Below are positions 45,985 through 57,163 of a DNA stretch of 64,000 nucleotides, piece by piece. The notes beneath the pieces were generated by a model. It did no database searches and was not told the origin of the DNA. It worked only from the letters and a program-made list of their open reading frames with translations. Position 1 is the first letter of the stretch. Each line of letters starts with the position of its first letter. The DNA is taken from assembly GCA_037893245.1 (NCBI GenBank), contig JBAIAA010000109.1, positions 62,001-126,000 on the forward strand, given 5' to 3'. Source of the DNA: Crossaster papposus. Its lineage: Eukaryota > Echinodermata > Asteroidea > Velatida > Solasteridae. Both the position numbers and the translations under genes were made by a program.

Positions 45985-46385
45985 TAAAACATCAGCCAAT
46001 CAAAGGCTACGGTTTGTAACTGCGGGAATACTGACCAATTACTAGCCACTGATGGGAATGACGTACTCACTTGGTTAACCAATCAGAGAGAATTAGAGAT
46101 ACACGTCGACTGCTTCAACCCATTCCTTTCTGTAAACTATACCAAGTCCCACCATCGCCAGGCCTCTGTATCACAGGAGCATCCTAGCAAAGAGGACAGC
46201 AGCCGAAAGCAGTACGGCTTGACTTGTAGTCGTTGAACAACCATTGTGGATAGTTAAATCTGACAAGACAAATCATTATTTGTTTTCCCCCGATTTCAAC
46301 TATATGTGGCGCACATTATACAAAAACAAATAAAACAAACTGTGATTGACGTTAGGTCATCTGATTTTAACGAATTCGTTAAGTA
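45985..46385 (+). promoter_or_regulatory. promoter of lectin copy 4
   Basis: The first TGACGT is lost (CTGATGGGAATGACGTAC) and the CRE-like site has become TTAGGTCA. CCAAT boxes, including the palindromic TTGGTTAACCAATC, are intact. Confidence 0.45.
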
Positions 46386-47429
46386 ATGGAAGCAATGGCG
46401 AAACTGACCTTTACTGGGTTGCAACTATTTCACATAATATTCATCGTATGTCAGGGAGCTACCTCGTCCGTCTCTGGACATGAAACTTCTTATGCAGGAA
46501 AACATGTGTTTTATGCCGCAGAAAATCGCGCCCTAAAAGGGTTTGCGTTTGCAACCAAAATTGTACGATCTCGTGTCATCTGCGGACGTGAATGCAGCAT
46601 GGATCAACATTGCAAGTCTTTTAACTTTAATGACTGCAGTAAAATGTGCGAGTTAAACCTTGCCATAAGACGGCAGCATCTCGACTACTTCAATGCAACT
46701 CAAGGGAGCGTGTACTTTGATGCAGATGAGGACACACCTCGCTACTCACTGGCTGATAGTTCTTTGAATCGCTACAGAAGTTGCAAGATGCTCTTAGATG
46801 CTGGTTATCGTTCAAGCGGTATCTACACAATCTACCCAGAGGGAATCGGCAATGACAGTCTTTGTGTCTACTGTGACATGGAAACTGACGGCGGGGGATG
46901 GATCGTGTTTCAGAGGCGACAAGATGGCAGCGAGGACTTCTACCGTAACTGGGCTGATTACCAGTCTGGCTTTGGCAATCTGTCCGATGAGTTCTGGTTA
47001 GGTAACGACAACTTGGTGACTCTGACGTCTGATGATTCACGTGGATCATGGGAGCTACGAGTTGACTTAGAGGACTGGGACGGTAACGCGGCATGGGCAA
47101 AGTACTCAGATTTCCAAATATCCCCGGGTGAGTACACTCTGAATTATGACCAATACGATGCCAGCAGCACTGCCAGTAACTCTCTTGGGTATCACAGAGG
47201 GCATCGCTTTACGACAAAGGATCGTGACAATGATGATGCATTGAAATTTAATTGCGCACAAATAAACAAAGGAGCCTGGTGGTTTAATCTGTGTTTAGCG
47301 TCTCACTTGAATGGTGGATATTACCCAGATGAGAATGCCGGTGATTCCAAGGGCGTACAGTGGGAATCATGGAAAATGCCATATTCTATGAAAGCATGTA
47401 GCATGAAAATGCGTGAAATTGGACGTTGA
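46386..47429 (+). CDS. secreted PAN/apple plus fibrinogen-domain lectin, copy 4
   Basis: 347 codons. N-terminal half close to copies 1 and 5. Has Cys at 160 (LCVYC) but Arg at 142. From codon 183 the DNA is identical to copy 3 for 412 bases (46934-47345), including ALKFNCAQINKGAWWFNLCL. The last 25 codons (MPYSMKACSMKMREIGR) and the 3' flank match copy 2. It therefore looks like a mosaic made by gene conversion. Frame intact. Confidence 0.92.
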   Translation: MEAMAKLTFTGLQLFHIIFIVCQGATSSVSGHETSYAGKHVFYAAENRALKGFAFATKIVRSRVICGRECSMDQHCKSFNFNDCSKMCELNLAIRRQHLDYFNATQGSVYFDADEDTPRYSLADSSLNRYRSCKMLLDAGYRSSGIYTIYPEGIGNDSLCVYCDMETDGGGWIVFQRRQDGSEDFYRNWADYQSGFGNLSDEFWLGNDNLVTLTSDDSRGSWELRVDLEDWDGNAAWAKYSDFQISPGEYTLNYDQYDASSTASNSLGYHRGHRFTTKDRDNDDALKFNCAQINKGAWWFNLCLASHLNGGYYPDENAGDSKGVQWESWKMPYSMKACSMKMREIGR

Positions 47430-48104
47430 ACGGCGTATATATTGTTTCTAATAGGTTTTCCCAGATGATATCAGAAATGTGCACATTCGTTTGTGAAAGT
47501 CTAATTCAATTTCCCGCTGATTTTGATAACGAAGTATATCCGGGTTTCATTTACAAGTGCAAAAAAGAGCATTTGGTTTCATTTTGTATCATTCAAAAAA
47601 ATGAATGTGCATAACGTTTCATTTAAACGATAACAAATCCGTGATTAGGCGTTCGGTTTGACGCATACGTGGCCGATTATTAAGAATGTGCAAACTATTT
47701 TGCAGCAAATAGATTTGTCGTTGTGTCACGGCCTGAATTTAATTATCGTTTTCATTTGTTAACATTTAAATTCGTTGGTTGTATTGCGCATGTAGTGGGA
47801 GGTTTCAACCAATGAAGGGTCATAGGTGAGACTTCATACATGTAGGAGTCCAAATTTAATGTGACACTGAAAAAGGTTAAAACCGTCTGGATCATGTTTT
47901 ATCCGCCGTTTAAAAATAGAAAAATACTCTCCAAATTAGTCGACCAATAGGAAACTCGGGTATTTATGATTTGTATTTTAATGTATTTTCTCTCTCATTT
48001 TAAAGACGTGGGGGAGATATGTCTGAGAATGGTTGTACTATGCAAGAAGTGCTTTTCGGTGTCACCTCTCTAATGTTTCAAAAGACTATAGACCACCCGG
48101 TACC

Positions 48105-48325
48105 AATTTCATGGAGCTGCTAAGCACAAAACAATTGCTCAGCATGAAAATTCTTCCTTTGAACAAAATTAAAAAAACTTTCAGGTGATGTATATTGTTA
48201 GTGATTGATTCAGCTGGTTTTTACTTAGCATGAAAAGCACATAAAGTGTTGGCTGGTAACCTGATTTTACTGAGCAAGATTTGTTTGTGCTAAGCAAATT
48301 GTTGTTCTTAGCAGCTCCATACAAT
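48105..48325. mobile_element. fold-back MITE, TAAGCACAA family, unit 4
   Basis: Same element and site as in units 1 and 2; absent from units 3 and 5 because of the shared 3'-flank deletion. Confidence 0.8.
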
Positions 48326-49655
48326 TGGCCTCTGGGTCAGTTCCCCATATGTTACCTTAGTTAACACATAAATGATTTCCAATGCTTGACAGACATACAT
48401 TTTTAACAAATGCGCAGGAAATGTGCTGCACATTTAGCAAAATTGATTGTTGATAAAATTAGAAGGAACACTACTGTATATGATTGCGGATGTGCATTCA
48501 AATTCGCGCTAAAATGAATTATCGATACTAAATTCAGTGCACATTCTGGAAATAGTACCCGGTACGCTGATTTGTTTACGACTAAATGTACCTTCATGGA
48601 AAAATAATGATCAATTGTTAAATAGAAAACGGGACTGGAACGTTCATACTATTTCGCACGAAAACGAATGCATCTTTTACAAATTAATGTGCACATTTCC
48701 CGATATCGTCTGGCAAAACCTATATTAGGTATTTCCGGCCAATTTAAACAATTGAATTCAGATTAACACTAAACTCATTCAATTTTGTTTTAAATTGAAT
48801 TCTCCATTGCATCAGCATTTAACAGTCAAAAGGGGTAATTCCATTTCAGCAGTTAGCAGTCACTGGCCAAATAAGATCATTCAAATTAACGAGGTCATTA
48901 ACAATTTTTGTAATGTTCACATTCAAATTCAGATTTACCTACATGTATATAAAGGCGAATTCTGAAGAGAATGCAGAATTACACTTATTCTGCGTTATAC
49001 CTTTAAGTAAAGCATTTTTTTACAAAAAGAAGAAACGCGATTAGAAATGGGAATGGGGAAAAACAATCCAAATGAAAAGAACAACCTTTTGTTTTAGTTA
49101 ATTTTATAACGACCCCCTGAATGTTAAGCTTTAATTTCTTAAAAGCATTTTTTTGTTTTTAATTTGACATGGTTCGAACATTAGCAGAAATAAAGAATAA
49201 AACATAAAGACCAGTGCAAACGATACAAGACAGTAGCGAAGGATTTAGTTTTCATTTCAAACCTACCACCATAACCTTTCAAACTTTACCTAATGCTCTT
49301 CTAGATACAGGGTACAGGCTTTAGCCGGGAAAACCTATAGTAGAAATTCAACTGAAGAATGGTGAAACTGAAGTTTTGAATGCCTATAAATGAAATAGAA
49401 TGACTAAAACGAACCTAAATGAAATCATGTGTGCACAAACACGAAATTGAATGCAATAGTAACTAAACAGAAACCCTATATATTTTGATTGAATTAGGGG
49501 GAAATGCGTGAATTTGAATGCGTGTTAATGACATTGAATTAATTTGGGATGAATTTGGCCGGGGAAACCTATATTAATTTCGAAAATTTGTTTTAGTTAT
49601 AAGAATAGTTGGCACTTGTAATTCATTGTACAATCTAGATTACCATCTTACACCT

Positions 49656-50164
49656 TTAAAGGTAAAAGTAGAATACACCATTGGTAATTGCTTGAAATAC
49701 ATGTACTGTACATGTATCATGAATAGGTGGATTTGGGGGGTTGTATTTTTATAGTAAATGCCGTTTTAACTGACCTGTTAGAAGTTTTACAATCATGGAT
49801 GCCGAGAAAAGCATGAAAAACAGCGTTTGTTTTCAACCGGCGTCGAGCAGTCATTCTTATGTTATCTTTGTGGTGTTTCAACCGGCGTCGAGCAGTCATT
49901 CTTATGTTATCTTTGTGGTGTTTCAACCGGCGTCGAGCAGTCATTCTTATGTTATTTTTGTGGTGTTTTTTATCGCCGTACGGCGATCGCGAATTTTTCT
50001 TTATAAAATTCAATTTTCCGGAATAATTACAGGATATCTACATGTTGCGCAATAATTTTGCTGGATGCCTAAAAAAATATTTTATTTTCAAATGAGTAAG
50101 ATATTTCTTAATAATTCGGTAGTAAATATTTTCGATATCTGCAAATGGTTTATACTACCTTTAA
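49656..50164. mobile_element. MITE, GGTAGTATACACC family, with 45-bp triplication
   Basis: Inserted at TTTAA between CACC and TACG. Contains three perfect-to-near-perfect 45-base tandem units (49831-49965) starting TTTCAACCGGCGTCGAGCAG. The unit keeps frame, so an open frame of 86 codons (MDAEKSMKNSVCF...) runs through it. I regard that frame as non-coding. Confidence 0.8.
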
Positions 50165-50334
50165 TACGTTGCATTGTAGAATAAGCATTGTGTCCGACAG
50201 TACCGTCAACACTGTGTTCAGCAAACGCAACTTGCTAGCTACTTCTATAAACATTTTTTCAGAAGCTAAACATTGCGTGTAATTATAAGATTAAATGATA
50301 AATCGCTAGATATTTTTGATCAATACCTTGTTCG

Positions 50335-50880
50335 TGTTTGAACGCGTTTAAAAGGAATAACAAGACAGTATTTATAAACGTGTTTCAATGTTAAAGACAT
50401 GTTTAAAATTTGCCAACAAATGTTTTATGCTATTTTAAAATGTTTTTTTATTCAAATTCACGAACTCTCACGTTCAATTCCGTCCAGAAAAATTACAAGC
50501 TTTTTCAGAACCAATTTAGTCATTTATCATTCAATGTTAAAGTGTGGTCACTCTGTTTAAACATTGGATTGAGAATATTTGTCATTACAGATCAAATTGG
50601 TCTAAGCTGTTGCTATAGACGAATCTGGTCTGTAATGACGAATATTCTCGACCTGGTGGTTTAAAAGGGTGACCAAACGTTTAAATCGAATGATAAATTA
50701 CTTAATTTGTTTTGTAAAACCGTGGGAAATTTTTCTTTGAACGAAATTGAATTTGAGAGTGGGTAAATTCGAAGAAGAACAAAAAAACCATGTTTCAAAA
50801 TAGCCAGAAAAACCTATAAAAATATAACCTTCAAAGGGAAGTTCTATTTTTTCTGGCTGTTAATAGTGCTGGGACAAATC
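50335..50880. repeat. long inverted repeat, unit 4 (central stem 50571-50649)
   Basis: Central arms GAGAATATTTGTCATTACAG (plus A) and TCTGTAATGACGAATATTCT (plus C); the single T/C difference would be a G-U pair in RNA. Confidence 0.7.
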
Positions 50881-51434
50881 GGAGGTTTTCAAAACCGAAT
50901 AACCGAATTTGAAAATATCGAATAATCGATCCTCCGAATTCGTTAATCGGTTTACAAAATCCAAAAATGTATTATTTTTTATTTTATTTGTTTATTTTTT
51001 TATATTTTTTTAAATTTTTTATTTTTTTATAAAAGTGATTTTAATGGGTTAAGTGACATGGAAGTTGCGTTCTCCAATACGTGCTATCAGCTACTTCAAA
51101 CAGAATGTCTTTCCGCGTACCAGCTGACTGTATTCATGAGTTTATCTAGTGGCTCGTGTTTATTCACGTAACCATTGAATCGATGACAATGGCGCACAGC
51201 CAGCCTTGCTCATTAACTTCGCCGCGCTTGAGCTATCGTCTACGGAACCAATTCAAATCAGAATTTCAAAATGAACAACTTTTTTTTCTTTTCTGCCCAG
51301 AAATCGTAAAAAGAGCAGTCCCCTTTTTTTTTTTTTTTTTTTTTTTTTTTCCCGAATATTTGGTTCCAAATTCCAAACCGGTTTGTGGAAGCACATTCGA
51401 ATAACCGAATATTCGGTTTTGAGTCCCAGCACTA
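50864..51434. mobile_element. hAT-type non-autonomous element, unit 4 only
   Basis: TIRs TAGTGCTGGGAC and GTCCCAGCACTA, with inner AAAACCGAATAACCGAAT at both ends. Flanked by GCTGTTAA and TCTGTTAA, an 8-base duplication with one mismatch; the other units read GGCTGTTAACAAC uninterrupted. Interior AT-rich with long poly(T) (51319-51350). No transposase. Confidence 0.88.
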
Positions 51435-51774
51435 TCTGTTAACAACTATTGTCAAATTATTGTCAAAATGCGTACGATACTAAATGAACATGTACGCTAT
51501 CGATTCCGCGCATTTATTGTCGCCAAATATTGACATGATCTGGTCTATACCCAGCATTGAGAGGTCTTCATCGACACACTTCGGTTAATACATTATGTGC
51601 TGCGTAGTTTTCGTTGTATAATTATATTTATAGAGTTGTGTTTATTGATATTTTACCATTTTGTAGATAAGCTAGATCAGTTCAGTTTTTTGGCAGTTGT
51701 GCCTCATATGAATCTGTTTGATAATAATAATTATTATTAAAAACAATTAGAGCCATTTTTTTTTAGGCCTGTGC

Positions 51775-52162
51775 TTAAAGGTAGTATACACCATTGGTAA
51801 TTTGTTGAATTATCAGGAATGGGTGGATTTGGGGGGTTGTATTTTATAGTAAATATCGTTTAACTGACCTGTCCGAATTTTTACATTCATGGATGCCGAG
51901 AAAAGCATGAAAAACAGCGTTTGTTTTCCACCGGAGTCGAGCAGTTATTCTTATGTTATCTTTGTTTTTTCGCGCTCGCCGGACGGCGAGAATGAATTTT
52001 GGTTTATACAATTCAATTTTTTTGGAACAATTACAGGATATCTAGGGCCCTTATTTTGCTGGATGCCTACAATCATTATTTACTTTTAAATAAGTAAGAT
52101 ATTTCTTAATAATTCGGTAGTAAATTTTTTCGATATCTGCAAATGGTGTATACTACCTTTAA
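51775..52162. mobile_element. MITE, GGTAGTATACACC family, tandem copy a
   Basis: Inserted at the TTAA in GTGCTTAAG. Ends AAAGGTAGTATACACCATTG and GGTGTATACTACCTTTAAA. Directly joined to a second member. Confidence 0.85.
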
Positions 52163-52540
52163 AGGTAGGATACACCATTGGTAATTGCTTGAATTATCAT
52201 GAATAGGTAGATTTGGGGGGTTGTATTTTATATCGTTTAACTGACCTGTCCGAAGTTTTACAATCATGGATGCCGAGAAAAACACGAAAAAAAGTTTTTT
52301 TCAACCGGCGTCGAGCAGTTATTCTTATGTTATCTTTGTTTTTTCGCTATCGCCGGCCGGCGATCACAAATTTTTCTTTATAAAATTCTAATTTTCGGAA
52401 TAATTACACAATATCTAGCGCAATCATTTTGCTGAATGCCTAGAATCAATATTTACTTTCAAATGAGTAAGATATTTCTTAATAATTCGGTAGTGAATAT
52501 TTTCGATATCTGCAAATATATGGTGTATACTACCTTTAAG
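52159..52540. mobile_element. MITE, GGTAGTATACACC family, tandem copy b
   Basis: Shares the TTTAAA at its left border with copy a. Unit 5 has one member at the same site (60592), so b or a was added later by insertion into the duplicated TTAA. Confidence 0.85.
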
Positions 52541-52900
52541 TGCTTGAGTGTTTTTGAGCCAAATATTATTGTTACGGACACGTTAATGTAACTCTAGGTT
52601 TTCAGCTAACTGTATTTTGCACTGTAGTTCAGTCACACCAGTGTGAAGGATGTTTTATTAATGACTTTATTGTCTTGGCATATTATTGTGTGACATTTAA
52701 ATCTTTGTAAGATTGTGTCAATTTGAGGATTTTTGAATTAATTGCAATTGTACTTTTTTCTACAGTGTGGTTAGACTTGATTATGTTTTTACTGCGCAAA
52801 CTGTGTGCAGACTAGATGGATTTTAAGTCAGTGATTTAGGTCTGATACTGTATTTTAACAAGTCATATTTTGTGTACATTGCCAGATATGTATCCCAGCC

Positions 52901-53155
52901 ATGTCTGTGCCAGACTTTATTTCTAAGTCACATAGTGCTTTAGCTGAGACCATAGTTTGTGCATTCACATATATTTTACGTGAATATGATGAAGATGCAT
53001 GTCATGTTGGTAGAGGTGTGGTAAATAGCATTGAAGCTGCATTGAATAATAGATTCATTGCATTTTTTAATTCTTTGAAAAGCCTAGTAAAGATACTGAA
53101 TTACAGTCACCTGGCCTTATTACGTGTTGTCATACAGTTGAAGTGGTACCGGTAG
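52901..53155 (+). CDS. MSVPDF ORF, unit 4; unknown function
   Basis: 84 codons: MSVPDFISKSHSALAETIV, REYDEDACHVGRGVV, then LKSLVKILNYSHLALLRVV. A TACCGGTA insertion (53147-53154) alters the frame at its end. Confidence 0.35.
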   Translation: MSVPDFISKSHSALAETIVCAFTYILREYDEDACHVGRGVVNSIEAALNNRFIAFFNSLKSLVKILNYSHLALLRVVIQLKWYR

Positions 53156-53999
53156 ATACAATTTTGGAGGAGGCTGAGGTACTTGTTATTGAGCCAGTTT
53201 TAATAGAAGCTGCTAACTTTGTAATGTCGAGGTGACAGGAGGAGTTCTTGTTTCTCTTACTGCGAGTGTTTTTAATGATAGCCTCCATGTAGTTAGCTTG
53301 AGTACTTTAAAGTGTTATTTACTTGGTTTGACAGATGGCGAAGCCGAGGGAAAAGTGTTTTGAACCAAATGTTGTTCATCGTAAAGAATTTATTTAAAAG
53401 TACCTGTACGATATAAACATTCACACAACCATTCATTAAAAATGGGGCGTTTTTATGTTATTCTCATTTAAAACAAAATTCTGGTGTCAGAAAAGTGATC
53501 ACTGACACTCAAGCTGTTTTGGTGTAGTCCTATTTCAGCCAATAAAGTGTTCACCTTTTGTGGACGTGTAAAAAAAAAACATTTCTGAATTGATGCAGTG
53601 TGCAATTTATGGGAAACACACAACGTGTATCGTACATTGAATGATAATTACTGGGAAAACGTGTGCGTGCATGTCGTGTCCAATGTAAACAACCGATATG
53701 TTTTCATCTTTTCCCATTATGTCGATTTCCTTTTAACCATGAAAATAAAAAAATAAAAAAAATCTAAAACATGATTATTTTTGGGGATTTCAGGACATAG
53801 TACCCCTTTAATTAAGTACGGTACAGGTACATACATCGTGTACATGTACGGTATTGTATTAAATTAGCAAAAGAATACGGTAATATACCGGTACGTACAT
53901 GTAGAACAGAATAGGCGATGGATAAAATAATGAACTGATTGAGTAGTTTGCAACGGTATAATGTCTTTGGAAAAAAAGAAAAAAATTGCACCCCTGACC

Positions 54000-54766
54000 T
54001 TAAAGTTAAATTTCAGGCTCAATAATATTTTACCTAGTCTAAAAGAATATATGGTAACATACAGACTCCGCAGAGAATTTGTTTTGATTTGTTATTGAGA
54101 ACGACACACGCGCTTATTACATGTACATGTATATTAACGATTTCTTGCCATTCAGGAGTACAAGGGCGCGGCCATATTGTTTAAATTTCCCGCCACGGCC
54201 GGGAAATTATGACGTACATGTACATGTAGTGTCTGCACCTCAATGCACATCGCTTTATTGCCTGTTGTTCGCACTGGTATCCAACCTTGACGCGGCCAAC
54301 TACCGGTACAATAAGTGTGTATGTTGTACGGAGCCCGACGTTTGCGAGTACATGTATTGCATTTCTGTTTTTGTATTTTCTGAGAAGAATAGAAAATCTG
54401 TGAGCTAGTAATGATGGCATCAGGTCCTTCTCCGTATGATTTTGAGCCCACTTTCACTTGTACAGTACACATTGTGTATACACTATGCCATACACAAAAG
54501 GGTTCACTTGCATTCCTTGCGCGAGCAGGGCGGCTATCGATCGGGCTTCGTATACTGATGGTGCAGACACTATGTCACAATATCTCGGATGTACCGATAA
54601 ACCAGAACAAAATGGCGGCTCGCATGACGGTAAGCGCAGTGCGATAAAATCTCTGTTTTATATGATTACCGAAACCGATAAAAATGAAATAAAAATCAAG
54701 TCACAATGGCAATTGACACTCTTTAACATTATGCAATTATAAACTATGGGTGGAGTTTCCCTTTAA
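54000..54766. mobile_element. DNA element bounded by TTAA, unit 4
   Basis: Orthologous to 43006-43914 without the nested palindrome. Contains an extra TACCGGTA (54301-54308) where unit 3 has TA. Confidence 0.7.
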
Positions 54767-54968
54767 GTTAATTGAAGAATGCTTGCAGTTAACAAGGCCG
54801 GCGATTCTGCCCAAAATATGGTGAATGGTACATAAGTATGTATCTTGACAAGTTGGTTATTCTCTAGAGACTCGTGGGGAAAGGAGCCCAAAACTTGTGA
54901 GGAAAGAAAATATGTTGTTAGTTTTTTACTCCAAATTTATCCAATTCTACCAAATGGAAAGTTCTTGC

Positions 54969-55004
54969 TCTGCCTACCCCCCCCCCCCCCCCCCCCCCCC
55001 CCCC
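54969..55004. repeat. poly(C) tract
   Basis: About 34 C replacing a short CCCC stretch of other units. Confidence 0.95.
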
Positions 55005-55169
55005 GAGTCAAGTCTCTCCAGTATCGTAAAGCCTGGTTTATAGTCGGTCGCGCGACTGAAACATTGACGCATAATCATCCGATACAGGCGGTTTATAGTT
55101 GCAAGTCAGGTTTCAGATTTTATTGCAAACGACTGACAAACCTGTTTAAGAAAAAAACTTAAAAACTAA

Positions 55170-55235
55170 AAATGAATTGGTTTTCATGGGATTAGATTTC
55201 GCGCCTCTGGAGAAATAATCCTGTGCAGTACAGCA
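55170..55235 (-). repeat. tRNA-like (SINE-like) sequence, unit 5
   Basis: Shortened copy: minus strand retains GAAATCTAATCCC but has lost the TAGTGGATAATG box. Confidence 0.3.
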
Positions 55236-56759
55236 AGGTCTCGTCTAGTTGCATTATATAAAAACCATCTTATGACAACAGTTTACAAAGGTCGTTTTCC
55301 AAAACCACAGCTATAGGCTCCGACACCATCGCCATTGCCAAAATTGCAAAATCTTGTTAAAATACTTGAAACCTTCTTACAGCTGTTTAGACTTTTCAGA
55401 CGAAATGATGACTAACATGCCATCTTTCATTTTTTCCCCAATTTTTGGTGGGTTGACCCGTGTGTTTTGGAGAATTCTCACCCAAAATAGACCACCGGCA
55501 CCGGGTACTTCAGCTAGTGTTTAAGCGCAATATTGGTAATAGCGTCAACATTAAGTTTGGTACAAAATATTATCAGGCATAATGAATGTTTAAGAAAGTG
55601 ATATGAAACAGTGATCATTCAAAAAGGCATTTAAGAGTGGGTCCACGTAAATATTTCATACCGTATAAGTGTCGTCGGCATTTTGAGGGGTTTTAATATG
55701 AAAGGACTTGTGAGCAATGCTTTAGTTGGGTTCTGTATAAATAATGTTTTAGTTCACAACGAATATTGTTTCCTCCTTTTATATGCCACTAATGGAATGT
55801 TATAAGAAAATGGTATGTAAGAAATGCTGTGGAGGGGGTTAGTCTAGATTTTCGCAGTCAAAAATGCTGCTTATTCAGTAGGAGTAATTCACAGGCCTAC
55901 AACTCACTCTTATAATTTGAAAAAAGAGCCGGATTTATAAAAGTACAATTATTTTGTGTGTGCACTATTACATGTACCAAATAAACCGAAGGAAAACCTC
56001 AAATTTAATTTTTCATTTTTTGGGGGTAAATAACCATTTTTGATGCAGTACTGCCTAAAGAGGATGAAATCCCCCCTAACTTTTCTCACCAGATATGAAA
56101 AGACCAATGTTGACTCTAATCAAATCCAAAAGAAAAATTTTCTGAGACCCCTGGCAAGTTGACTTTTTGACTTTTTGAGGGACAAAATAGGGAACAAATT
56201 TCAATTTTACAAGTTCTAAAAACAAGCTTTAACGCATGTTCTGAAAATAGCAGAAGGGTGACAATTTTTTGACATTTAAAACATTTTATTTTTTTTCTAA
56301 AGGGCAATGGTGATTCTTTTTAATGATATAGTTGATAAATTTGAATTTGGCTGGGTGATTTTTTTTCTAATTATAAGCAAAACACAAAATGGCGATGATG
56401 TAAGTTTTCCATTGTCATCATCAATACAAAGGAGTCTAGAGTTGGTTTTGTATCGCAACTCATAATATTTGCGACTTTATTAAATTTCAGCTCCCGGCCT
56501 TCGGTAGAAGAAGTTACCATAGTAACCAGAGAATTGCCTCTTAGTGTCACTAGATTCATTAAAACTAGATCAATATCGTGGATAGCTATAATATTACTGT
56601 AAAGACTCCTCTTAATAGACGACTTTATCTCTGACTTTCTCATGCAAGTTTTGAGAATGGAATCAACTAGCATGAAATTAATATGAACGCATATGCAATC
56701 TCCCGATTGTCCGTGCCTTTAGCGCACAGACCGATGAGGTTATCAGCTTACAATAAAAC

Positions 56760-57163
56760 ATCAGCCAATCAAAGGCTACGAATTGTAAATTTTGGGAATA
56801 CTGACCAATTACTAGCCACTGACGTGAATGACGTACTCACTTGAATAACCAATCAGAGAGAATGAGAGATACACATCGTCTGCCTCAACCCATTCCTTTC
56901 TGTAAACTATACCAAGTCCCACCATCACCAGGCCTCTGTATCACAGGAGCATCCTATCATTTGTATAGAGAGGACAGCAGCCGAAAGCATACGGCTCGAC
57001 TTTTAGTCGTTGAACAACCATTGTGGATGGTTCAATCAGACACGACAACTCGGTAGATTTTTCCCCCGTGATTTCAACTATATGTGGCGCACATTATACA
57101 AAAACAAATAAAACAAACTGTGATCGACGTTACGTCATCTGATTTGAACGAATTCTTTAAGTA
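56760..57163 (+). promoter_or_regulatory. promoter of lectin copy 5
   Basis: Double TGACGT, CCAATCAGAG, TATA-like ATTATACAAAAAC and TTACGTCA are all present, as in copy 1. Confidence 0.5.

Larger units (their letters stand above)
44259..55136. repeat. lectin array unit 4
   Basis: Longest unit. Holds lectin copy 4 (46386-47429), a hAT-type element (50864-51434), three GGTAGTATACACC MITEs and the TTAA-bounded element (54000-54766). A poly(G) run (44966-44999) interrupts its upstream block. Confidence 0.85.

Noticed and set aside
49795-50055. MDAEKSMKN open frame as a gene
   Set aside because: Lies inside a MITE; other family members have different frames after the first 25 codons.
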